DNA of 64,000 nt from Moraxella caprae DSM 19149 (GCF_000426885.1 NZ_AUGF01000001.1:62001-126000), one strand, 5' to 3'. Counted from the first letter of the stretch, positions 22,498 through 32,302 are shown. The notes: generated from the letters alone by a model not told the origin. Translations and numbers: made by a program.

Positions 22498-23112
22498 TCA
22501 TTGATTTAAAATATCTTTTGAATTGATAAATTTCACCCCAACCGCCGTCATGTCCGCCATCGCCTTATCCAGCGAGCCATTTATATCTATCGGGGCAGTG
22601 GCGTCCGTGATGACCGTGCAATCAAACCCAAACGCTACGGCATCTATCGCCGTCCACGCCACACAAAAATCGGTGGCGATACCCACCACATACACGCTGT
22701 CTATGCCCCGCTCATGAAGATAGCCCGCCAGCCCCGTTTTGGTCACCCTGTCGGCTTCCATAAATGCCGAATAGCTGTCTATGTGGCGATGATAGCCTTT
22801 GCGAATGATAAGCTGGGCTTTATCGGCTTGCAAATCAGCATGAAAAAGAGCGTCCGATGTCCCTTGTACACAGTGAGCATTCCATAGAACCTGCGTACCA
22901 TAGGGTAGCTCTATCGTGTCAAACGGGGCTTTGCCGTCATGATTTTGGTAAAATGAAATGTGGTCGGCAGGGTGATAATCTTGGGTCAAAATCACGGTAT
23001 CAAAATGAGCAATCAAGCGGTTAATCGTGGGGATAATCGTATGGCTGTTTGCCACCGCCAGATTGCCACCGACAAAACCGTTTTGTACGTCCACAACCAA
23101 TAGGGCTTTCAC
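22498..23112 (-). CDS. pncA: Nicotinamidase
   Basis: 204 aa isochorismatase-fold hydrolase that turns nicotinamide into nicotinate for NAD salvage. Catalytic Asp is in LLVVDVQNGFV (D8), Lys in IIRKGYHRHIDSYSAF and Cys in VVGIATDFCVAWTAIDA. The metal site is in TQDYHPADHISF. WNAHCVQGTSDA is also family-typical. It is divergent from the AGCS symporter gene. Confidence 0.94.
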   Translation of the reverse strand: MKALLVVDVQNGFVGGNLAVANSHTIIPTINRLIAHFDTVILTQDYHPADHISFYQNHDGKAPFDTIELPYGTQVLWNAHCVQGTSDALFHADLQADKAQLIIRKGYHRHIDSYSAFMEADRVTKTGLAGYLHERGIDSVYVVGIATDFCVAWTAIDAVAFGFDCTVITDATAPIDINGSLDKAMADMTAVGVKFINSKDILNQ

Positions 23113-23210
23113 AAATACTCCTTATTCTTTAATTTGTTTGATGGTTTGGCAAGTCTAATTTTTAACATGAATGCTTTGATAAGAAAAAACTAAAATGCCA
23201 TCATAAAAAC

Positions 23211-23239
23211 TTGTAATAATGGACAAATTTTTTTATAAT
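23211..23239 (+). promoter_or_regulatory. Likely sigma70 promoter of the AGCS symporter gene
   Basis: TTGTAA (23211-23216), 17-bp spacer, TATAAT (23234-23239). The expected transcript start is near 23246. Confidence 0.65.
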
Positions 23240-23251
23240 ACCGCATTTACC

Positions 23252-23278
23252 AAAGCAAGGTCAAACCTTGCTTTTTTT
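23252..23278 (+). terminator. Terminator-like hairpin in the 5' leader of the AGCS gene
   Basis: AAGCAAGGT (23253-23261) and ACCTTGCTT (23265-23273) form a perfect stem with loop CAA and a following T run. It lies only about 7 nt after the predicted transcript start and 22 nt before the gene, so it could act as an attenuator. No leader peptide or competing helix was found. Confidence 0.6.
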
Positions 23279-23299
23279 GTGAACTAAAATGGAGTGGTT

Positions 23300-24784
23300 A
23301 TGATTGAGTGGTTTAACAGTCTCATCAATTGGGGCGTAAGCCTGATTTGGGGCAATGGCGATTGGTTGATAGCGGGCAATCCTTGGTATGGTCTTATTGT
23401 GTTTTTGTTGGTGGGTGGGGGTATTTATTTTACCATAGCCACTCGCTTTGCTCAGTTTCGCTATTTTGGACATCTGTGGAAACTGCTTAGGGTGTCAGGG
23501 CAGGGCGGTCGCTCGGGCGGTATCAGCTCGTACGAAGCCTTGATGACATCGCTGGCGGCACGGGTCGGCACGGGCAACCTTGCTGGGGTTGCTATCGCCA
23601 TTTATTTGGGCGGTGCTGGAGCGGTGTTTTGGATGTGGGTTACGGCAATTTTGGGTATGGCGACAAGCTTTATTGAGTCCGCTCTCGCCCAAGCCTACAA
23701 AGTCCCCCACACCGACAACGTCTTTCGTGGTGGCCCTGCGTATTATATCCAAGCAGGTCTTGGACAACGCTGGCTTGCCATTATCTTTTCGGTGTGTCTA
23801 CTGATTGCCTTTGGGCTTGCCTTTAATGGCGTGCAAGCCAATACCATTGCCCAAGCAAGCCTACAAGCCTTCAACATTCCGCCTTGGGCAACGGGGGTGT
23901 TTTTGGTGATTTTGGTTGCTCCTGTGGTTTTTGGTGGTATGCGTTCGGTTGCCAAAGTGGCAGGTAAGATTGTGCCGATTATGGCGATTTTGTACATTTT
24001 GCTTGCACTGTTTATTATCCTTACCAACATCACGCAGTTTCCTGCCGCCATTGCCACTATCTTTAAGTCTGCCTTTGGACTTGAACAAGCCGCAGGCGGG
24101 GTGCTTGGCTATACTGTCGCGACAGCGATGATTAACGGCATCAAGCGTGGTCTGTTCTCAAACGAAGCGGGCATGGGTTCTGCTCCCAACGCTGCCGCAA
24201 CCGCCCAATCCTACCCCAATCACCCTGCTGTACAAGGCTTTATGCAAATGCTTGGGGTGTTTATAGACACCATTGTCATCTGTACGGCAACGGCTGCCAT
24301 TGTGATTTTGTCGGGTGTGGTAGACCCAAACTCTGAGCAGACGGGCATTCAGCTTACCCAGCTTGCCCTGTCGCAATATGTGGGGCAATTTGGTGTGGTG
24401 TTTGTGGCGGTGGCGATTTTCTTTTTTTCGTTTACGTCTATCATTGCCAATTATAGCTATGGTGAGAGCAACATTGAATTTTTGTCTGGTCAAAAAAACG
24501 CCAAGCTTGCCATGATGGGGCTACGCATTGCCCTACTTGTCATGGTCTTTGTGGGATCTATTGCTGACCTAAAAGCGGTTTGGAACTTTGCTGACTTGAC
24601 GATGGGTATCATGGCGGTCATCAACCTTATCGCCATTGTGTGGCTATCGCCTGTGGCACTGCGTGTCCTAAAGGACTATGAGCGTCAAATCAAAGCAGGA
24701 GTTGCCCTAAAAGACATCAGTTTCGACCCCGACCTGTTCCCCAAACTAAAAAATGAAGCGGACAGAACAGCGTGGAAGGATTGA
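23300..24784 (+). CDS. Sodium:alanine/glycine symporter (AGCS family)
   Basis: 494 aa from the ATG at 23300 (GGAG 5 nt upstream). A polytopic inner-membrane carrier with about 11 helices. AGCS signatures are GGISSYEALMTSLAARVGTGNLAGVAIAI near residue 76 and GIKRGLFSNEAGMGSAPNAAATA near 295. Such carriers take up alanine, glycine or sometimes glutamine with Na+. The substrate cannot be fixed from sequence. A promoter and a terminator-like leader hairpin lie upstream; a strong terminator follows. Confidence 0.93.
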   Translation: MIEWFNSLINWGVSLIWGNGDWLIAGNPWYGLIVFLLVGGGIYFTIATRFAQFRYFGHLWKLLRVSGQGGRSGGISSYEALMTSLAARVGTGNLAGVAIAIYLGGAGAVFWMWVTAILGMATSFIESALAQAYKVPHTDNVFRGGPAYYIQAGLGQRWLAIIFSVCLLIAFGLAFNGVQANTIAQASLQAFNIPPWATGVFLVILVAPVVFGGMRSVAKVAGKIVPIMAILYILLALFIILTNITQFPAAIATIFKSAFGLEQAAGGVLGYTVATAMINGIKRGLFSNEAGMGSAPNAAATAQSYPNHPAVQGFMQMLGVFIDTIVICTATAAIVILSGVVDPNSEQTGIQLTQLALSQYVGQFGVVFVAVAIFFFSFTSIIANYSYGESNIEFLSGQKNAKLAMMGLRIALLVMVFVGSIADLKAVWNFADLTMGIMAVINLIAIVWLSPVALRVLKDYERQIKAGVALKDISFDPDLFPKLKNEADRTAWKD

Positions 24785-24804
24785 TAATTTTCTAGACAAA
24801 CCCA

Positions 24805-24843
24805 AAAACAGGGCATGGATACCACCTGCCCTGTTTTATTTTA
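24805..24843. terminator. Bidirectional terminator between AGCS and fpr
   Basis: AAAACAGGGCA (24805-24815) and TGCCCTGTTTT (24827-24837) form an 11-bp stem, then ATTTTATTTT. It lies between two convergent genes. Confidence 0.85.
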
Positions 24844-24854
24844 TCTGTTAAATA

Positions 24855-25655
24855 TTACCAATAATTCTCCACCGCAATATTCCCCACGCCCCTACGGTTC
24901 ATCGCCAAACCTTTGTTTTTTAAAGACTCTTTGGTGTCGTCCACCATATCAGGATTGCCACAGAGCATGACATGGGAAGTGGCAGGATTTAAGTTTAGAC
25001 CGACAAAGTTTTCAAGTTCGCCACTGTCTATCAAGGCAGGAATGCGAGCATTTAGGCAGTTTTCTACTTTTTCACGAGTGATAATCGGCACAAAATGGAG
25101 TTTAGCTGGGTTGTCGGTCAGTTCGCTAAACTGCTGATTTAATTCATGAATTTTATCCAAGTACGCAAGTTCTGCCTGCGTTCTGGCACTGTACACCAGT
25201 ACGATGTCGCTGTAATTTTGCCAAGTGGTCAAATCGCCAAGCATGGACAAAAACGGAGCAAGCCCTGTGCCTGTGGCAAGTAACCACAAATCCTTTGGGG
25301 CAGGTTCTTGATAGCGGGCAAGCGTCAAAAAGCCAAAGGGTTCGGGGTTCAGATAGAGCGTATCGCCCACGTCCAAATGCTGTAATTGGCTGGTAAACGC
25401 CCCGTCAGGCACAACCACCGAGAAAAACTCCAACTGCTCATCATAAGGGCTAGATGCGACCGAATAGGCACGAAAAATGCGTTCATCGGGGGCGTTTTGG
25501 GTGTTTTTTAATTCGCTGGGATTGACCCCGAGCCGTACAAACTGCCCTGCAAGAAAGCGGAATCCGTCAGGGCGAGTGGTGGTAAAACTAAATAGTGTGG
25601 GGGTAATGGGGGTTTTGGAGAGTACGGTTAGGGGAGTGGCTTTTTGGTCGGACAT
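24855..25655 (-). CDS. fpr: Ferredoxin/flavodoxin-NADP+ reductase
   Basis: 266 aa from MSDQKATPLTVL; the frame opens upstream at a GTG at 25691 with weaker support. FAD-binding beta-barrel with RAYSVASSPYDEQLEFF, then the NADP domain with LLATGTGLAPFLSMLGDL and VMLCGNPDMVDDTKESL. The C-terminus ends in an aromatic (VENYW), as in the subclass I bacterial FNRs. It passes electrons between NADPH and ferredoxin or flavodoxin. A single-gene unit convergent with the AGCS gene. Confidence 0.92.
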   Translation of the reverse strand: MSDQKATPLTVLSKTPITPTLFSFTTTRPDGFRFLAGQFVRLGVNPSELKNTQNAPDERIFRAYSVASSPYDEQLEFFSVVVPDGAFTSQLQHLDVGDTLYLNPEPFGFLTLARYQEPAPKDLWLLATGTGLAPFLSMLGDLTTWQNYSDIVLVYSARTQAELAYLDKIHELNQQFSELTDNPAKLHFVPIITREKVENCLNARIPALIDSGELENFVGLNLNPATSHVMLCGNPDMVDDTKESLKNKGLAMNRRGVGNIAVENYW

Positions 25656-25737
25656 GATTAAAAACTTCTTTTTAAAATTATCGTGATGCACAATTTATCA
25701 TAAATCAATCAAAAAAGGAATGATTAAATTCATTGAT

Positions 25738-26841
25738 TTATATTTCTATATCATTGCACAAAAAAGAATACTCACCAGAATACACAGAAAATAACTTTGA
25801 ACAAGATATAAAATCTGAGCATTTTATATTTCCATTTTTTTGTAAAATAATTTTCCCAATGCTGTCATAAAGTGATTTTGTAAAATCTTTATTAAACCTA
25901 TTACCAATTGCAAAATACATATCAATGATTAAAGTTGTATCTTTGACAGGATTGACGGATAATGTTAAATAATAGGTTACCAAATTACCATTTGTTGCAC
26001 CAAAATAATCCACATCATAAATCTGCTCCCATAATAATGTTACTGGCTGACGATTGTGCAATTCATAATGATAAAAATGCACGCCCACATTATCCAAATA
26101 AAAATGATTATGAAATCTTGCCTTTTTCCAAAAATACAAAACAAACTTAACAAAACCAATCACAAAAAATGGCGATGATAACAACAAAAATAAATAAGAT
26201 TTTGTCTCAATGGACATCATTACAACAATCAAAAATAAAATCAAAATTGTAAACCCGCCCAGCCATAAAATCACCGCAGACACGCTATGGGGCATTGTCC
26301 AAATTTGTGGTGAATCCAAAACAGCTTGGTTTTGCTTGACTGGGGTAACTTTGGGGCGTTTTTGCTCAATTAAGTTGTGCAATTCTTGCAGTAATTCATT
26401 GGCAAATTTATAATCGCATTTTTCATCATTAAAATATAAACCATTGGCAGTTAATTGAATGTGTTTGGCGATGTTATTATCATTAACAAATAAATGCAAT
26501 ATCAATTTTTTGCCACGACATTCAAAAAAGGCGTATAAGACATTTTGCCATTGTATTTCTATATTTTGTTCATCAAACAAGCGATGACAATAAATGCCTA
26601 TTTCTTTAACAGTCAGATAAGGTGTATCAAAAAAGTCTTTAAACATTTTTACATAATGTTCGCCCCACCACACAACAATAAAAAGCAGAAAAACAGACAA
26701 GGTAAATTTAAATCCATTATCGCTTACCAAATAATAATGCAACCCAAAAATAAACAACACCACAATCAAAGCAGTTATTGAATAAAACCGACAATTTGAG
26801 ACAGGGTAGGCATAACTATTTTTTGTCATTATTTTTTCCAT
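25738..26841 (-). CDS. Unknown membrane protein with two repeated halves
   Basis: About 367 aa from the ATG at 26841 (26829 is an alternative). It is not a named family that I recognise. Each half has a pair of hydrophobic helices (about residues 20-60 and 193-240) followed by a soluble beta-rich segment. The first soluble piece (TPYLTVKEIGIYCHRLFDEQNIEIQWQNVLY) and the second (FYLDNVGVHFYHYELHNRQPVTLLWEQIYDV) look like the start of bacterial PH-like domains, so an internal duplication is likely. The gene starts in the terminator after nuoN and is AT-richer than the nuo genes. It may be a late arrival behind the operon. Confidence 0.6.
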   Translation of the reverse strand: MEKIMTKNSYAYPVSNCRFYSITALIVVLFIFGLHYYLVSDNGFKFTLSVFLLFIVVWWGEHYVKMFKDFFDTPYLTVKEIGIYCHRLFDEQNIEIQWQNVLYAFFECRGKKLILHLFVNDNNIAKHIQLTANGLYFNDEKCDYKFANELLQELHNLIEQKRPKVTPVKQNQAVLDSPQIWTMPHSVSAVILWLGGFTILILFLIVVMMSIETKSYLFLLLSSPFFVIGFVKFVLYFWKKARFHNHFYLDNVGVHFYHYELHNRQPVTLLWEQIYDVDYFGATNGNLVTYYLTLSVNPVKDTTLIIDMYFAIGNRFNKDFTKSLYDSIGKIILQKNGNIKCSDFISCSKLFSVYSGEYSFLCNDIEI

Positions 26842-26842
26842 A

Positions 26843-26869
26843 AAATAAAAAGCACCCAACTGAGTGCTT
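26843..26869 (-). terminator. Terminator at the end of the nuo operon
   Basis: AAGCACCCA (26850-26858) pairs with TGAGTGCTT (26861-26869, one G-T pair). On the minus strand it is followed by TTTATTTT, 10 nt after the nuoN stop. Confidence 0.8.
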
Positions 26870-26878
26870 GTTTTTAAC

Positions 26879-28390
26879 TTATCCCAAAATCGCAAGACTT
26901 GCCATCTTAAACAGCGTATTTGGCAAAATCCCCATCACAAAAATAAACACCGTGATAAGAATCAGCACAAGCCCGCCTGCTTTGACCCGCCAATTGCTTG
27001 GTACATCAAAAGGCACGATGGTCATTGGGCGTTTAAACATTATCAGAAGCACTTTAAGATAATAATAAAGTCCGATGGCACTGCCCACAATCACCATAAA
27101 GGCAAGCCCAAAGCGTCCGCCTTGGGTGGCAGCGAACAACACCTGCATTTTGGTAATAAATCCTGCAGTAAACGGAATGCCTGCCATGGACAAAATCATC
27201 ACCGTCAAAACTGCCGTCAAGACAGGTCTTCGCCAAAACAGTCCTTGATAGACTGCCATACTATCCGCTTCGTCTTCTACTTCTTGGGTTGCCGTGTTGC
27301 GGTCGGTCTCGCCATACGCCCCCGTCATCAGCACAATCACCCCAAATGCCCCAACAGACGACAAGGCATAGATGAGCATATACATACTAATCACGCTGTC
27401 AGCATCTGCCGTTGTCCCTGTGGCGATAAGCGGAATCAGCACATAGCCCATGTGTGCCACAGACGAAAACGCAAGTAGGCGTTTTAGGTTAGTTTGGGTT
27501 AGGGCAAGCAAGTTCCCTGCCACAATAGACATCACCACAAGGGCAACCAGTACCGTATCAACAGACGAGATGGCAGGAATGGCACTTGTCAGCAAAAAAC
27601 GCACGACAAGGGCGACAACCGCCACCTTGCCCACGCTCGCCAAAAATGCCGTAACAGGAGCAGGAGAGCCTTGATAAACATCGCCCGCCCATGAATGAAA
27701 CGGTGCCAAGGACAGCTTAAAAGCAACTGCTGCCACCATCATTACCGCCCCCACCATAAACAAAGGCGACAGCCCAAACCCTGCCATGAGACTCTGCCCA
27801 AGACGGACAAAGCCAAGCTCGCCTGTCGCCCCAAAAATAAACGCCATACCCATCAAAAGCGTTGCCGAAGCGGTTGCCGACAGGATAAGGTATTTTAGCC
27901 CTGATTCTAAGGACTTTTGTTTTAGATAAGCAAAGCTTAGCATACCATACATAGGCACAGACAAAAGCTCCAATGACACAAAGAAAGAAGCAAAATGATG
28001 AGCCGATGTCATCAGTACCGCCCCAAGCGTACTTGTCAAAAGTAGCAGATACAGCTCTTCTTTGTTGTTATTAAAACTTTGAAAATAGCGATACGCCAAC
28101 GTAACGCACGCCAACGCCGACACGACAACAACAAGGCTATTGAACAAGGCAAAGCCGTCCACCAAAAACAGCCCCATGACATCGCCACGATTGACATGAG
28201 TGGGCAATTTTTCAAAAAACTGCAACAATAGCACCGCCAACGCCCCATTTAGCCCAAGGGCAGTTAAGCCAACAATCAGACTGTGCGAGCGTTTGATGGC
28301 GATGGCAAGCATCACCACAAGCACCGCCACGCCCAATATCATGGCAGGAAGCAACGGGAGCAAAGACGAAAACTCAATAGACACGTTCAT
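26879..28390 (-). CDS. nuoN: NADH-quinone oxidoreductase subunit N
   Basis: 503 aa antiporter-like membrane subunit of complex I, about 14 helices. Family core: LELLSVPMYGMLSFAYLKQKSLESGLKYLI, FKLSLAPFHSWAGDVYQGSPAPVTAFLASVGKVA and NLKRLLAFSSVAHMGYVL. The Glu of the first block and Lys residues of the others are proton-path residues. It is the last nuo gene; its start abuts the nuoM stop, and a terminator follows. Confidence 0.96.
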   Translation of the reverse strand: MNVSIEFSSLLPLLPAMILGVAVLVVMLAIAIKRSHSLIVGLTALGLNGALAVLLLQFFEKLPTHVNRGDVMGLFLVDGFALFNSLVVVVSALACVTLAYRYFQSFNNNKEELYLLLLTSTLGAVLMTSAHHFASFFVSLELLSVPMYGMLSFAYLKQKSLESGLKYLILSATASATLLMGMAFIFGATGELGFVRLGQSLMAGFGLSPLFMVGAVMMVAAVAFKLSLAPFHSWAGDVYQGSPAPVTAFLASVGKVAVVALVVRFLLTSAIPAISSVDTVLVALVVMSIVAGNLLALTQTNLKRLLAFSSVAHMGYVLIPLIATGTTADADSVISMYMLIYALSSVGAFGVIVLMTGAYGETDRNTATQEVEDEADSMAVYQGLFWRRPVLTAVLTVMILSMAGIPFTAGFITKMQVLFAATQGGRFGLAFMVIVGSAIGLYYYLKVLLIMFKRPMTIVPFDVPSNWRVKAGGLVLILITVFIFVMGILPNTLFKMASLAILG

Positions 28391-30066
28391 TAGTTGCCCC
28401 CTTGGTTAATTTCAATGACTTGTGGCACGATTTCTGGCGAGATGGGCTTTTGATTGCCTTTTAGCCTTGTAATGGCGGTATCCACATCCGAATACCCATC
28501 AGGCATTTTGGTGCTGATATAGCTCATCGCTTGCTCGGATTTGTTTAGGACAGGTTGTGGATACAGTCCAAGCCAAACAAGCCCCACCGCCAACACACCA
28601 AGCAAAGACAACTCTCGCCCACCCAAATCACACAAAGGCTTGGCGGTGTCGTCTTTTGCCTTATATAAGGCATGCAAATGGGGCGTGGTGTTGTCGCCAA
28701 ACAACGCCTTATGAATCAAAATAAGTGCATAAAGCCCCGCCCACACAAAACTCACGGTCAATAGCACGCTGATGACAGGATACGCCTTGAACGACCCCAT
28801 CAAAATCAAAATCTCGCCAATGAAGTTGCCCGTACCAGGGATGCCCAAAAGGGCAGCACAAAAGAACATCAGTAGTGGCGCAAGATAGCGAAACTGCCCC
28901 CACATACCGCCCATGACCGTCATATCACGAGTGTGCAAACGTTCGTACACTTGCCCTGCCATGATAAACAGTGCTGCACTAGACAAGCCGTGAGCGAGCA
29001 TTTGCACCATCAAGCCCTGCAACGACACCAGCGTGCCAGCATAGATGGCAAGCACGACAAAGCCCATGTGCGACACAGACGTATAGGCAAGCAGGCGTTT
29101 TATGTCGGTCTGGGCAAACGCCAAAAACGCCCCATAAAACACCCCAATCATGCCAAGCGTGATGGCAATGGGAGCAAACTCGGCAGACGCATTTGGAAAA
29201 AGCGGAATGACAAAGCGAAGCAAACCAAACGCCGCCGTCTTAATCAAAATCCCTGCCAAATCCACCGAACCTGCGGTTGGGGCTTGGGCGTGGGCATCAG
29301 GTAGCCAGCCGTGCAATGGGAAAACAGGCAATTTGACCGCAAAGCCCACAAAAAAGCACAGCATAATCAGGTATTCATATTTGCCAAGATACGTGCCAAG
29401 CAGGTCTTCATAATGAAAACTTAGCACGCCTTTTTGGGCAAAATTGATAAGCACAAGCATACTGATACCAATGAACATGATAAGCCCAGACGCTTGGGTA
29501 TAAATAAAAAACTTCGTGGCGGCAGCCGATTTTGGCTTGATGATATTGCCATCTTTATCACGCACATCATGCCCCCATAGGGCAATCAAAAAGTAGATGG
29601 GCAGGAGCATCATTTCCCAAAAAAAGAAAAACAAAAACAAATCAATTGCCAAAAAGACACCGATGACACCGCCCAACGACCACAACAGGTTTAGATGAAA
29701 AAATCCCACACGGTGCTTAATCTCGCCCCACGAACATCCCACTGCCATAATACCTAAAAATGCCGTCAAGACAATCATAAGCAAAGACAAGCCGTCCATT
29801 GCCAAGGAAAATTTGATACCAAAGGCAGGTATCCAAGGCACTTCAAAGGTTGCCGCCCAAGGTAGACTGCCATCGGTGCTGGCATTTAGCACCCCAAAGT
29901 CGCCTTTGGCATACAACACGAGCGACAGCACAAAGGTCAATGTCATGCCAATAAGCGCCACCCATCTGGGCAGTCTTGTGTCCTTTTTTTCAAATAACCA
30001 ACACAAAAATCCTGCAATCAACGGGATTGCAATTAGACTTGGCAAAAGCCATGTTTGCTCTATCAT
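28390..30066 (-). CDS. nuoM: NADH-quinone oxidoreductase subunit M
   Basis: 558 aa antiporter-like subunit, about 14 helices. FFFFWEMMLLPIYFLIALWG (conserved Glu), VKLPVFPLHGWLPDAHAQAPTAGSVDLAG (conserved Lys) and DIKRLLAYTSVSHMGFVVL identify it. An extra charged loop near 455-480 (NTTPHLHALYKAKDDTAKPLCD) and a C-terminal tail of about 45 residues make it longer than the 509-aa E. coli protein. Confidence 0.97.
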   Translation of the reverse strand: MIEQTWLLPSLIAIPLIAGFLCWLFEKKDTRLPRWVALIGMTLTFVLSLVLYAKGDFGVLNASTDGSLPWAATFEVPWIPAFGIKFSLAMDGLSLLMIVLTAFLGIMAVGCSWGEIKHRVGFFHLNLLWSLGGVIGVFLAIDLFLFFFFWEMMLLPIYFLIALWGHDVRDKDGNIIKPKSAAATKFFIYTQASGLIMFIGISMLVLINFAQKGVLSFHYEDLLGTYLGKYEYLIMLCFFVGFAVKLPVFPLHGWLPDAHAQAPTAGSVDLAGILIKTAAFGLLRFVIPLFPNASAEFAPIAITLGMIGVFYGAFLAFAQTDIKRLLAYTSVSHMGFVVLAIYAGTLVSLQGLMVQMLAHGLSSAALFIMAGQVYERLHTRDMTVMGGMWGQFRYLAPLLMFFCAALLGIPGTGNFIGEILILMGSFKAYPVISVLLTVSFVWAGLYALILIHKALFGDNTTPHLHALYKAKDDTAKPLCDLGGRELSLLGVLAVGLVWLGLYPQPVLNKSEQAMSYISTKMPDGYSDVDTAITRLKGNQKPISPEIVPQVIEINQGGN

Positions 30067-30067
30067 C

Positions 30068-31921
30068 TTATACCACCATCATCATTGCCAAGATTAGTAC
30101 CACAGCAAGCCCCACGCCAAAGCTCACCGCATGAGAGCCTAATCGCCCTGTTTGGGTTTTTACCAACAGCTTGTTGCCAAGTTTGACCCCAAAAGGCAAG
30201 ATGCTCCAAAGTTTGTCCACAGGGTCGCCCTTTAAGAATTTGCAAATTGCCAAAAACGGCTTGACAAACACAAGGTCATAAAGAGCGTCAAAGCCCAGCC
30301 CGTGATAGCACCAATAAGTACACGCCCCACCAAAGGCAGAATTTGTCCATTTTGTCAAAATCTTACCCTTGTCAAGCACATACAAAAAGCACGCCAACGC
30401 CAAGCCAAGTGCGGTTACGCCCACAGCGATAATCTCGGCGGTGTGCTTGCCGTCTGTTAGGGTACTACCCACGCTCGCTGGCAAGACATTTGCCAAAGGC
30501 GGGTGGATTAACGCCCCAATCCCTGTCGATAGCACCAGTAACACCACCAAAGGCAAGGCATAGCTGACACCAGACAGCTTCTCGCCATGCGTTTTTTCTT
30601 GTCCAAAGAACACAAGATAAATCAAACGAAAAGTATAAACAGCCGTCAAAAACGCCCCAAACACGCCTGCCCAAAACAGACTCATGTGTCCTGTGGCGTA
30701 AGCCTCCCACAAAATCGCTTCTTTTGAATAAAAGCCAACCGTTACAAAAGGTAAGGCAACCAACGCCCCACCACCAACGACAAACGACCAAAACACAAGG
30801 GGGATTTTTTTACGCAGACCGCCCATCTTAAAGATGTTTTGCTCATGGTGTGTTGAGATAATCACCGCCCCACTGGCTAGGAATAACAACGCTTTAAAAA
30901 ATGCGTGCGTCATCAAGTGAAAAATCGCCACTTGCCACGCCCCAACGCCCAAAGCAATGAACATATAACCAAGCTGACTCATGGTAGAGTAAGCAAGCAC
31001 ACGCTTGATGTCGGTCTGTGCCAACGCACAAAAGCTCGCCACAAGCATGGACAACGCACCAATACCCCCCACCCAATATAGGAGCATCTGGGGGGTCAGC
31101 ACAAACAACGGGTGCATACGGGCAATCAGATACACCCCTGCCGTTACCATGGTAGCCGCGTGAATCAGAGCCGATACAGGCGTAGGACCCGCCATGGCAT
31201 CGGCAAGCCAAGTGTGCAGTGGAATTTGAGCCGATTTACCAAACGCCCCACCGATAAGCATTGCCACGATAAGCATAAGCATGGGGTCATTGACAGCGAA
31301 CATGGTGTCGGCTTTGGTATTGATGGCGGTCATGTCAAGCGTACCAAACACCACAAACAACAAAAACAGCCCAATCGCCAAAAACACATCGCCCACACGG
31401 GTTACGGTAAATGCCTTGATTGCCGCCCGTCCATTGGCTCGGTTGTGATAATAAAAACCGATAAGCAAGTACGAGCAGATACCCACGCCTTCCCAGCCCA
31501 GATACATCAGCAAAAGGTTGTCAGCAAGTACAAGCAATAACATACTTGCCACAAATAGATTAAGATAGCTAAAAAAACGAGCAAATCCTGTCTCGCCTTT
31601 CATGTACCAACTGGCAAACAGATGAATCAAAAAGCCCACACCTGTAATCACACCAAGCATGGTAACGGACAAACCGTCAAGATACAGCCCAAACTTGGGA
31701 GCAAAGTCGCCCACAGACAGCCATGTCCAAAGTGGCACAGACACCGCCTGTTGCCCCTGTGCCAAAAAGCTAAAAATGCTGGCAAAGGCACATATCGCTG
31801 ACAGTCCCATTGCCCCAACGCCAATCATTGTGGCAAGTTTTTCTGAAATTCTATCTCGCCCTGTGGCCAATATCAAAAAGCCAATCAAGGGGAAAATAAA
31901 GGTCAATGCTAACAAATTCAT
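30068..31921 (-). CDS. nuoL: NADH-quinone oxidoreductase subunit L
   Basis: 617 aa, the largest antiporter-like subunit, with a long C-terminal lateral helix. Typical blocks are MYLGWEGVGICSYLLIGFYY, GKSAQIPLHTWLADAMAGPTPVSALIHAATMVTAGVYLIAR and DIKRVLAYSTMSQLGYMFIALG. It lies one base from nuoM and 6 bp after nuoK, inside the contiguous nuoE-N block. Confidence 0.97.
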   Translation of the reverse strand: MNLLALTFIFPLIGFLILATGRDRISEKLATMIGVGAMGLSAICAFASIFSFLAQGQQAVSVPLWTWLSVGDFAPKFGLYLDGLSVTMLGVITGVGFLIHLFASWYMKGETGFARFFSYLNLFVASMLLLVLADNLLLMYLGWEGVGICSYLLIGFYYHNRANGRAAIKAFTVTRVGDVFLAIGLFLLFVVFGTLDMTAINTKADTMFAVNDPMLMLIVAMLIGGAFGKSAQIPLHTWLADAMAGPTPVSALIHAATMVTAGVYLIARMHPLFVLTPQMLLYWVGGIGALSMLVASFCALAQTDIKRVLAYSTMSQLGYMFIALGVGAWQVAIFHLMTHAFFKALLFLASGAVIISTHHEQNIFKMGGLRKKIPLVFWSFVVGGGALVALPFVTVGFYSKEAILWEAYATGHMSLFWAGVFGAFLTAVYTFRLIYLVFFGQEKTHGEKLSGVSYALPLVVLLVLSTGIGALIHPPLANVLPASVGSTLTDGKHTAEIIAVGVTALGLALACFLYVLDKGKILTKWTNSAFGGACTYWCYHGLGFDALYDLVFVKPFLAICKFLKGDPVDKLWSILPFGVKLGNKLLVKTQTGRLGSHAVSFGVGLAVVLILAMMMVV

Positions 31922-31927
31922 ACCGCC

Positions 31928-32302
31928 CTACCCCTTTAATTCACTGGCATGATTGACATCAAGGCTTCTAAACCGATGATAAAACTGCAACAATATGGCA
32001 AGCCCTATCGCCGCTTCTGCTGCCGCCAGTGTCAAGACAAAAACAAACATAATCTGCCCATCTGCCTTGTCCCACATATTACCCCCCACCACAAAGGCAA
32101 GGGCAGCTGAGTTCATCATAATCTCTAAACTCATAAGCATAAATAGCACATTTCGTCTTGCCATGACCCCAACCAAGCCAATGACAAACAAAATCGCCGC
32201 CAATATCAGCCCATGATGAGCAGGCACGCCCATATCGGACGCCACTTTGACGACTTCATGAGCGAAGGGGGTGGTTAGGGTGTCTACATTATAATTTTGC
32301 AT
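31928..32302 (-). CDS. nuoK: NADH-quinone oxidoreductase subunit K
   Basis: 124 aa from the ATG at 32302, which has AGGAG 8 nt upstream and overlaps the nuoJ end; the longer open frame to 32398 has no support. Three membrane helices with the membrane-buried Glu residues ([16 protein letters not shown] and [15 protein letters not shown]). It is about 24 residues longer than E. coli NuoK at the N-terminus; a start at [12 protein letters not shown] would give the classical length. Confidence 0.94.
   Translation of the reverse strand: MQNYNVDTLTTPFAHEVVKVASDMGVPAHHGLILAAILFVIGLVGVMARRNVLFMLMSLEIMMNSAALAFVVGGNMWDKADGQIMFVFVLTLAAAEAAIGLAILLQFYHRFRSLDVNHASELKG

Noticed and set aside
26864-27478. 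204-aa His/Lys-rich plus-strand ORF, and similar ones at 28933 and 31112
   Set aside because: They are antisense to nuoN, nuoM and nuoL; the composition reflects reversed membrane-protein codons.
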